DNA of 5,500 bases, from assembly GCA_002402085.1 (NCBI GenBank), contig NVVB01000104.1, positions 7,099 to 12,598 on the forward strand. Reading direction: 5' to 3'. The translations under genes were made by a program, and so were the position numbers. The notes below the pieces were generated by a model. The model ran no database searches. It saw only the letters and a program-made list of their open reading frames with translations, and was not told the DNA's origin. Positions 5,327-5,500 of the stretch are shown in pieces. The number at the start of each line of letters is the position of its first letter. The stretch's first letter is position 1. This DNA is from Gammaproteobacteria bacterium. Its GTDB lineage: Bacteria; Pseudomonadota; Gammaproteobacteria; Pseudomonadales; UBA3067.

Positions 5327-5500
5327 ATGTTTGAAAACCTCTCCGATCGATTATCGCAATCGCTTCGCAATGTTACAGGCCGGGGCAAGTTAACCGAAGA
5401 AAACATCCAAGAGACGTTACGCGAAGTACGCATGGCGTTGCTTGAGGCGGATGTTGCGCTGCGTGTTGTTAAGGAGTTTGTTGAGAAGGTTAAAGTTCGC
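5327..5500 (+). CDS. ffh: Signal recognition particle protein Ffh (3' part beyond window)
   Basis: Only the first 58 residues are present. They match the Ffh N domain: [15 protein letters not shown], then [11 protein letters not shown] and [16 protein letters not shown], the helix-bundle sequence that packs on the GTPase domain. Ffh binds 4.5S RNA and signal sequences of nascent inner-membrane proteins and, with FtsY, delivers ribosomes to the Sec translocon. The G domain and the methionine-rich M domain lie beyond the window. The ATG at 5327 is chosen from family alignment; the ribosome site is modest (GGGAA at 5316-5320). It diverges from ypjD, as expected for gammaproteobacteria. Confidence 0.97.
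   Translation, partial: MFENLSDRLSQSLRNVTGRGKLTEENIQETLREVRMALLEADVALRVVKEFVEKVKVR

Overview
This is a chromosomal, housekeeping-type window from a gammaproteobacterium of moderate G+C. Lineage is judged from gene order: ffh diverging from ypjD, with a CorB-type CBS transporter beyond it on the same strand, is the arrangement known around ffh in E. coli and its relatives. A c-di-GMP phosphodiesterase end and fairly loose gene spacing fit a free-living, probably aquatic member, but no finer placement can be supported. There is no transposase, integrase, tRNA, rRNA or CRISPR array, and no sign of recent gene transfer.

Layout. Positions 1-615 hold the C-terminal two thirds of an EAL domain (start off-window). 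After a 303-base gap come three forward genes that are not tightly packed: a NudL-type CoA pyrophosphatase (919-1515), a gamma-carbonic-anhydrase-like hexapeptide protein (1663-2184) and a DUF1289 four-cysteine mini-protein (2417-2590). The last of these converges, with 10 bases between the stop codons, on a reverse-strand CorB/CNNM-type transporter (3875-2601). That gene starts with TTG directly after an in-frame TAG and has a good sigma70-type promoter of its own. Further right on the reverse strand is the YpjD membrane protein (4857-4063). A 469-base intergenic region separates it from ffh (5327 to the window end, N-terminus only).

The named genes do not form one pathway; they are core cell-maintenance functions: second-messenger turnover, coenzyme A housecleaning, a possible bicarbonate/CO2 enzyme, divalent-cation transport and co-translational membrane targeting. 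I found no convincing new multi-gene system. The parts most worth a second look are non-coding or very small: a 24-codon reading frame with a strong Shine-Dalgarno upstream of ffh, a 17-base perfect palindrome in the same gap, the TTG/no-SD start of the transporter gene, and a patch of dyads and degenerate repeats between the carbonic anhydrase and DUF1289 genes.
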